A DNA stretch of 16,172 nt from Gammaproteobacteria bacterium (GTDB lineage Bacteria > Pseudomonadota > Gammaproteobacteria > Steroidobacterales > SZUA-146). Positions 5,565 to 14,500 of the stretch are shown piece by piece. Location of the stretch: the NCBI GenBank assembly GCA_003228965.1, contig QIGP01000312.1, forward strand, positions 1 through 16,172. Direction: 5' to 3'. Under the pieces are notes generated by a model. The model saw only the letters and a list, made by a program, of their open reading frames with translations, was not told the origin of the DNA and made no database searches. Both the position numbers and the translations under genes were made by a program. Each line of letters starts with the position of its first letter. The first letter of the stretch is position 1.

Positions 5565-8500
5565 CTATGGGGCCGCCGTCACAGTGACAATTGAAGAAGT
5601 GATATTGGTATTGAGCAATCCCATATCGACCAATTCCTGGAAGAGATCAATACTGGTGTCTCCACTGGAACCGGCTGCACCTGCAATATCTCCCGAGCCA
5701 TTGAGAAACAGGTTAAAGCCAGACGAAAACGAATACGGAATAACGGCGTCATCAAACGAATTGGACGGAATCGAAAGCGACGGAGAAAGGTCCACCAAAG
5801 TATCGTTAAATAGCAAGTCATCATCCACCAGACGAACCCGCACGTTCATGCTGCCAGAACCGCTGGTTTCAGCCCCGCCTTCAACGGTGTAATTGCTACC
5901 GCCTGAACCCACAGTTGCTGGTCCTGACGGTGGCGGTAAAACAAAGTCTTCGATGATCATCTCGTACGGCGGAGACTGCAGATCCGGTGCACTGACATTG
6001 AAGCCTATTTGCCAACTGGCGTCGCCGCCGCCCATGCTAGTTACTGACCCGTTCGGGCCAACCACACTGGCAGCCAGGGTTCGACCAATGGTTCCTGTTG
6101 CGGTAAAACGCCTCAACGTACCGGCGCCACCGCTGAGCGAAACACCGATCCCGGTATGTAAGTCTTCGTCAATAAAGACACCGAAATCGTCTCGTATTAC
6201 CTTAACCGTAGCTCCTCCTTCCGCCATACCAGTCATGGTCACATTGACAATTCCCCCGCGAGGACCGAGTCGGGCTGCGGTATAAGGTGTACCACTACCC
6301 ACTGGATCGACTCCAGGAGTTACCTCGGCTCCAGGTGAACCTGCACCAAAACGGACTGTCACTATCGCCCCTGGATGAACACCGCCACCGGTACTTCCGC
6401 CACCTGAGTTGAGAGCACCACGAAGCGCGTTGTTGCGAGAACCCGCGTCGGGTGGCGTAATTGCGTTGAACGGTCCGCGGTGCGCTCCACCCAAAGGCAA
6501 CGTTTTGTCTTGCAACCACTGGGACCACTGACTGCGTACTCCACCGTCTGCCTGGAAACCAATATGGTTCGAATTAAAGGTCGCTTGACGAGCCGGTAAC
6601 TGCTGACTCCACAACGGAACAATGGCATCACTTTGTCCACCACCGCCATCAAGCCTGCTTACCCACGGAAAGTAAGATTTAGCTCCGACTCCTGGAGTTC
6701 CCACAGAGACAAAGTTGTCATACATCGGTACGAGCGTGTCAAATGCGTTTGCAAGACCCGGCCCTAATGTAGAATTGTTTCCAACTATAGCGGCGTACGC
6801 TACGTCGTCACGAAACGGACTCGAGTTCAGCTGGCCCAAAACTTGCGAGTTGTGGGTCATAACTTGAAGCGCTGGCACTACATCTGTACTGGCACCAATA
6901 TTTCCCCCAACTTCCAGCCAACGAATTGCTCCGGCACCTTCCGCTTGGAGAATAGCAAATTCAAGAGAGACGAAAACCGGAGTTGCAGCGTTTCTAAACA
7001 CCAGATTCGAGAACGTCTCCGACAGCATGTTCGTTAACGGCGATCCCCTGTGTGGCGTGCCATTGGTAATAATTTTACGTACGTCGTCGTCATAACTACC
7101 CGACTGCTCCGTGTACCACCGAGTTAACAGCCCACCGTAACTGTGCGCAATGATATCCACCTTCTTGACGACTACTTTTTTGTCATCGCCGAATGACGTG
7201 CCGTCGCGAAACTCTTTTAGAGCTTCGTCGATGCCTTTACCTGCACAACCGTTGCCCATTCCCGATTTCACGCAATTAAACGCATCGCGAATGTCTCCGT
7301 TACCATTTGAGTTGGCAACGCCATTGTGGTTGGCGGCAAAGATCTTGAATCCTCGACCTTCCATATCGCCCCTGGCGCCGCCGGAGTCAATCCAGATTCC
7401 ACTGCTGTTAATACCGTGCACAGCGACAACAGGCGGCTTGACCAATGCAAGCGGTATGTTGCATGTAGTCTCCTCTCCTTCGGTATCGGTCACTTTCACC
7501 GCAAGTTTAACTTCGCGTTCAAGGTCATTCGAACTTCCGTTGATGTCCTGCTCAAACGGCGGTGAGTACTTGATGGGGCCGGCACCAGTTGTGCTGTCGT
7601 ACTCGCCATCGCGACCGCTCGAATCAAGCACGGCGAATTCGTCGCTGTCATCCAGATAGCCCCACTCAATCATGCTGGCCGAACCGCCCTCTTCAAGCTC
7701 AACGTTCAGGAAGCCTCCTTCGATTCGCGTACCGTTGTTGTCAAGGGCGTCAGTGGCTATGCCGTGTATTTCATCGTCCGTTGAAATTTCTCCGGTGCCA
7801 TCTTCGAGTTTGATTTTTAGGGTGGAAACGTTAATTGTCGCTGACCCACTGTCGGCACAGCTACCGTCTCCGGTACGTGATACGTCTATTTTAATGCTAG
7901 ACATATCAGCTTCATCTTCAGCCGTAAACGTGCTGGATCCGCCGCTTGTCGGACTTAACATGCCCATGCCGTTGTCAACAGACCAGGTGATTTCTTCATC
8001 ACACCCTGGAGGACCGTAGTAGCCCTGGCGCTGAATCGGTGGTTCCACTGTAACGCTGAGCATTTTGTCTTCTTCGGTACACACAAACGCATCGGTAACC
8101 GACGGTTCGACCGTGAGCGCCCTAAGGTCGGATAGCTTGGTTTTCTCAAGAGGTGGGTAGACCTGGCGAAGAACATTCCCGCCACTGTCCACCTCGTTTA
8201 CGGTAATCGATATTTTGATGTTTAACACTTGCACTGCGTCAATCATTGCCGAACCACCCTCGCCCGCCTGGTCGATAATTTGCACGAACCTTATAAGCTC
8301 GTCGCTCGGGAGTTCAACACTGCTTGTACCGCAATACACACCGGCAGAAGTAAATGGTCCGATTTGTGCAGCGCTCACAAGAACTTCGTAGCAGTCTTCT
8401 CCGTCCGACGTATTTTCTGTGATCCGAATATCTGCGCCTGAACCATTGCGCACTGTCATACCGAGACCCACCGTGATGCTACCCCCGTCACCGAGGTTAG

Positions 8501-11500
8501 CGAACAGGTTGTCGGGAAAGCCCAGGACTTTATTTTGTGTAACAGGATCAGTGGCGCTGATAACTTGCACGCCAATTGGATCGGTATTGGCAAGAGAAAA
8601 TGCCTCATAACTTAACGAATTACTTAATTGACCAGCGTATTTAATACGCACACTGCCAGAGGTACTCCCTGCAGCAAGTGTGGTTTGAACAGCACTTAGA
8701 CTGCTGTTTTCAACGACGTCGATCAACTCGATGTTGGTGGGCTGTCCGTTGACTAGCAGCTGTACGTTTCCGGCCAAAAGCCCAAAGTTGTCGCCAACCA
8801 CGGTCATGAGTACCGATTCGCTCACCGGAAAACGATTCGGCGTAACGAAGCTTAAGGACGGTGGCGCAAAAGAGTGGCCAGTTAGTGCTACTGGATTTAA
8901 CGTTACCGAACCTAACAAGGTTGTGATAATTTCAAGTCCGACTCCAGCGTCAACGATCATCAACACGCTGAAGCTACCGTCCCCGCTCGTGACATCGGCG
9001 AACACTGACGCGTCATTTAGTGTGTTTTTAATTTCAACGCGTGAGGTTTTAACGTCGACTGCACCGGGGGCGCCAACAACACGTAGTTGGCCATCACTTC
9101 CGACTTCAAACGTCACTAACGCGGGATTAGCCGCCTGAATGGTGAAGCCTACGGGCAAGACTTCCGGGTTGGTCGATGCGCGACCCGTGAATTTTTCGGT
9201 AACCAGTTCGTATCCGTCGGTATCCAGACCAATCAGGTTGAGGCTAAACGACCCGTCCGCTGCCGCCGTGGCCTGAAACTCTACGTCGTTCGCCAAGTTG
9301 GTAATAATGATTTCGCTTTGCGGCTCCACGGCGCCTGGCTGACCAGTCGCCACAATTCCGGACGTTGTAATATCAACGTTAATGAGCGCGATGTCCGGCA
9401 GCTGCATGACAAACGTGGGTACGCTTAGAGCAAACGCCGCTTCAAGGGCATTGCCTGCCGAGTCTGTCGGCGCCAAATTAACACTTACGTTAATAGTAGT
9501 GTTGAGCTTGTAGCGCGTGCCGGCCGATGGCGTGAATACGGCCGCCAGACCGTTTTGTGTAAGAGCGAGGCTGCCAGGTACCGGCGCAAGCGTATCGTCT
9601 ACAATGCTAATGGTGCCCAAATTAATGTTGGCCGCATCCATAACTTCAGAAAAAACGATTTCTACCGGACTGTCCTGAAGAAGCTGCTGTGGGCGATCAA
9701 GAGGCCCAACATCCAGCACGACCGGTTTGAATTGATCGGCGTCTCTAATTTGAACTTCGGTTACTGTTCTTGCAAAGCCTGTGTCCACGTAATAAGCGCG
9801 CGTGCCATCGGGGTGAATAGCAAGGTCTGTCGGTTTATCGCTAGCTGCCCAAACTTCGGTCAAAGTCGGGCCAGTTCGGTTAATCACACTAACCGTGTCG
9901 TCGTCCTCTTCGGTGACAAACAAGGTCTCTCCGTCAGGGTGCAACGCTATGGAACCAGGCGCCGCCCCGATGGCCAGAACGCTCAACACTTCGTTCCCGG
10001 GAACGCCATCTTCGGCATTGGCAGCTGTTACCACCAGCATTTCGTTAGTCGACGCGTCAACCACGTACACGAACTGCCCGTCATGCGACACCACAAGGTC
10101 AGACGGTGCTGTACCTAGAGGCATCTCATCAAGGAGTGCTCTCCCCGGAATGTCGATGACACTTAAAGTGCCACGCAATTGGCTAATGACGTAAGCCCTG
10201 TCGCCTGCCCGATTAATGGTAATTGCTGACGGGTCGGGTGCTACCGTAACGCTTTGCGTTTCGAACACGTTGGAGAACGTATCGAAAAAGGTCACCTTGT
10301 CCGCGTCGGTGTTGCCGACATTGTTGTCTATCGACACCGCGGCCAGCGCCAGTTCGCCGTCTGGTGTAACAGCCACCGCTTCGGGAAAGTCTTCGTTAAG
10401 GCCCTGCAGCCCCAGCTGCTCATTTTCAAGACTAAGTTCACGCAGTCGCCCAAACGCAGCCATAAACGCTTCTGTACCGTTGGGCGTAAACGAAAGATCT
10501 CTTAAAGATTGTGGATTGTCGATGAGTGATACAACGTCAAACGATTCCACGTTAACGACATCGAGATCGCCTACAAATCGATTCAACAAATACAGTTCAT
10601 CACCAGCAGGCTTGACGTAAACCCGATTGGGAAAAGTACTTGCGACAACCGCACGATGCGTGAATCCGATGGTGCTGTCCGCTCGTGTATCTACGGATAC
10701 ATTGCGCTGTGACACCGACCCTGAATACGACATGAGCGCGTCGACACTTTGCGCAGGACGATGCAGCCAGCCTTGCACGTTTACCGAGTACTGGTTAGAG
10801 CTGACCGGCGCTGCAAGCAAGTAGCGACCATCAATTCGACTGAGATCTTCAAACGGGCCTCCCGTAATGGTAGCTAATGCACCACTTATCGGGCCGCGAC
10901 TACCACTAACAATCCCATGGACGAACGACGTTTCGATTGACGTGCTTAAGAAAGCAAGCTTGGCACTTTCCCGCACACCGACGTACGCGCTGGCATTTTG
11001 TGGCAGAAGAATATCGGACGCCGCGGTCACCGGGGCCAGCAGTCGCCACACAGTGCGGTCACTCAACTGCAACTGTTGGGCCAGCACAACCTGATCGGTG
11101 GTGGCAACGGGCCCCGTGCTACGTGCGATGACGCTTAGCGATTGCATGGACACCTGCGTACCAAGGTCAAGCTCGACACCGGCTAAAAAGCTGTATCCGG
11201 CCGGTGGTTGCAGATCAAAATCGTCAGCACTTAGTACCGTCAACTGACCACTGGCACCAGCCGGAATATCGACGGGGTTGCTAATAGCCGGAAGCATGAG
11301 GCCTGCGTCGACGGTTTTATTCGTGTTGGCGCTGGTATTGCCAGCGGTGTCTTCACTACTGAAGACAAGCATGTGGCCCAGACTTGCCGCCACATCAGCA
11401 CGGAATCCACCAAACTCATCCGCCGTAACCACTACGGTGAGCCCCAGAGTCACGTTTGTGATGATTACCTGGCTTAAGGCTTCGACAGCTCCTGGCAACC

Positions 11501-14500
11501 CTATCACTGTAGTAGTAGAGCCGACGTTAAGGAACACAATCTCTCCAGACGCCGGCACTTGCGGCGCCACTATGTCGGCGACGAACGTGACAACCGGTTG
11601 TTGGTCAAACGTGACGCCCTCGAGAGTCGCCGATACTGTCGCACTTCCTGCATTTTCGGGTGCGGTTAGAAACGCGGTGTAACTGCCGTCACCGTTATCG
11701 ATAGCTGGACTGGTAATTGAGCCAGAAGTCGTTGCGAGCTCTACGATACGACCCGGGCCTACCAGTTGAGCCAACTGATCACGAGGCTCAACGGTAATGA
11801 TTGACTGTGAAACGCCGTCCGCGTCGACCGTCGCAGGCGTTGCAACGACTGTAGTCGTATCACTGTTTTGTTGTGGGTCGGCGATATCGCTGAGCAGCGT
11901 TACCACGTCAATATCGACTGCCAGTAAATTAAATATTTCAAAGAATACCTGAGCAAGTGTCTTGTTAGCAGTGACAACGCTAAATCCAGCTACCTTGGCT
12001 CTTACGAGCGTTAGCAGCTGCTGCATCTCGGTAGCATTGAAATTCTCTATTGGCACGCCCTGCAGTTGAATCAGGTTAGCCGCCGACCGACCCGCTACGT
12101 CGATATCCGTAGCGGTGTCAAGATAGAAACCGGTGAGCGAAAATGGCCCGCCACTGACAAACTGACCAGGAACGCCGATTGAATTGTAGGTTAAATCGCC
12201 CAGAGCGATAATGACTGACGTTGTTCCAGGATCTACGAAGCCTGGAACCACCAACGAGTAATCTCCGTTTACGTCCGTTGTGGCTACGGCTCCTGTAATT
12301 AGATTGACGCATATCTGAAACGTGCACTGAGGAGGGTTTTGAAACAACAGCGTACCCATCTGCACCTGGACGTTCGCCAACGCAATGTCACCTCCAGACC
12401 CGTCGGGTATCGTCAAGCGCCCTGTCACGGTTACAGGGGGCTGTGCATCCCCTGGACTTTGAGCCGCCAGCTCAAAAGTGGATTTAGCTACCGAATCCAA
12501 TCCGTCAGGTGCTGCATCAAAAAAGACGTCGGCACCAATGGTGCCGAGGATGGTGGATGGATCAAGACCGAAAAAATTAATCTCCGTGGTCGCGGCACGC
12601 AACGTTGAGTTGATGTCGATACGTTCGCTTGCCGTAAAATGACTGGCTGGAACAGCTGGGCCGTTTAACCAAAAAAAGTTGTTCGCGATGCCGTTAATAA
12701 TGCTCGAACCAATTGCATCTACAGTTACGTCGGCCTGCGTATTGTTCACGTAAGCATAGTCGGTGAAGGCTTCAATAAAACCGTCACCGTTAGCATCGGG
12801 GCCTGTGGCCACGACCAGTTCCGGGTCTGGCACAAAACCAAGTGGCAGCGGAATTTCGTAGCGGCCATCGCTACCTGTCACGACCGACGAGATGGCGAGT
12901 GGGTTAAAGACAATGTTGGGCGCGCCGCTCAGGTCGATTTCAAACAGGACAACAGTAGCTCCGGCCACAGGAGTGAAGCCACTACCCACTTGTGCGGTAC
13001 TAACCACACCGGTAATCGCTGCAATGTCCAGGGCAAATGGAGTAACTGTAACACTTTCTCCATTGTTCCCTGCGATATCATCCACCCGAATTTGAATTTG
13101 TTCGTTAACTCCAACCGCGAGCTGCACCATGAAACTACCATCGGCACCCGCCGTGGCCAGAGCAAATTGACCTGTTGACAGATTCTCCACCCGTACAGTC
13201 GCAAGACCTTCCACCGAATTCGCGCCTCCGGTTATCGTCGTGTTGCCGTTTTGTACGGCACTGAAACTGATTGCTGCGACATTGGGTACGGGAGGTGGAG
13301 AAACATCGGGCTCAAGACTAATCTGAGGCATCAGATTTAGCAGCACACCGTTTACAGTGGCTGAAATGGCGGCCGTGCCGAGGCTGGGAGCCGCTGTGTA
13401 AATCGCGGTATATCGTCCGTCGCCAAGATCGGACACGGATCCTATTCCACCCAAACTCACCTGCAACTGTACATTTTGGCCGCTCCCCAGAGCGTTGCCG
13501 AAGGCGTCTCTTGGAATCACAGTAATCTCAGCTGTGCCCAGACCATCGGCTTCCAGGCTAAGAACGGCCGCTGTAATAGACGAAGTCGCAGGATCGACAT
13601 TACCTGCCGTAATAATGACTTGGCCTATCGCTGCCCAGGTAGGCTGCCCCATTACATTAGCTGTGATATTAGCGGTACCTGCATCTGAAGAACTGGTCAG
13701 AAAGACCTGGTATCGACCGTCGCCAAGATCTGTCATAGCACCTAGTGAACCTGTGCTGGTTTGAGCTTCCAGTACAAGCCCGCTACCGATCAAGTCGCTG
13801 CTAGAATCTCGCGGCGTCAGCACAATCGCCATGGTAGATTCGGCATCGGCAATCAACAACGATTCGGCTGGCTCAATTAGAGACATTGCCGCACTTGTCA
13901 CAGAGCCAAAATTGGCTACAACTTCAATATCGTCGCGACCGGGTCTCCCCTGCGCGGTGACCGCCCGCACAGAAATTTCGTAGGCACTGCCATTAGGAAG
14001 TCCCGGGAGTAAATTGACCGGCACCACGGCCTCGAACGTCTCGTTAGACAGGGTAGCCGGAATGGGTCCCGCGCCGTTAATGAACACGCTGACACTTGCG
14101 ACACCGCCAAAGGTGCTGCCGCGCACTACCGGCAGGTCGACTGTAGCAGCGCCATCGGCCGGAACAGATACGCGGACCCGCCGATTTCGAATGTCCAGCG
14201 CATTCATGTAGCTTGCCAAATCGTTGATTTGTGCCGCGTTCAATCCCGAAGTAACGCCGTGCTGATCGGACGGGTTTCCCGCCGCTGTTAAGGTGTCTTG
14301 CAACGTCGCCGCTGTTCCCGCATGCAGGTACGGCGGGGTGGCGTTGATACCAATCAAATAACTGGTTTCAAACAAACCTGCAGGACGCACAGTGCCTCCG
14401 GCAATCGCTGGCTGATCGCGCGTTCGATCAGTGCCGTCCTGAGTTCCCACTCCTGGTACAAAGGTCCCCACATCGCGCAGGAGAGGATTACTCAAGTCGT

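Noticed and set aside
9555..10118. A 187-codon open frame on the plus strand
   Set aside because: It lies wholly inside the antisense of the giant gene's second propeller, and its translation shows no recognisable domain. It is a shadow frame.
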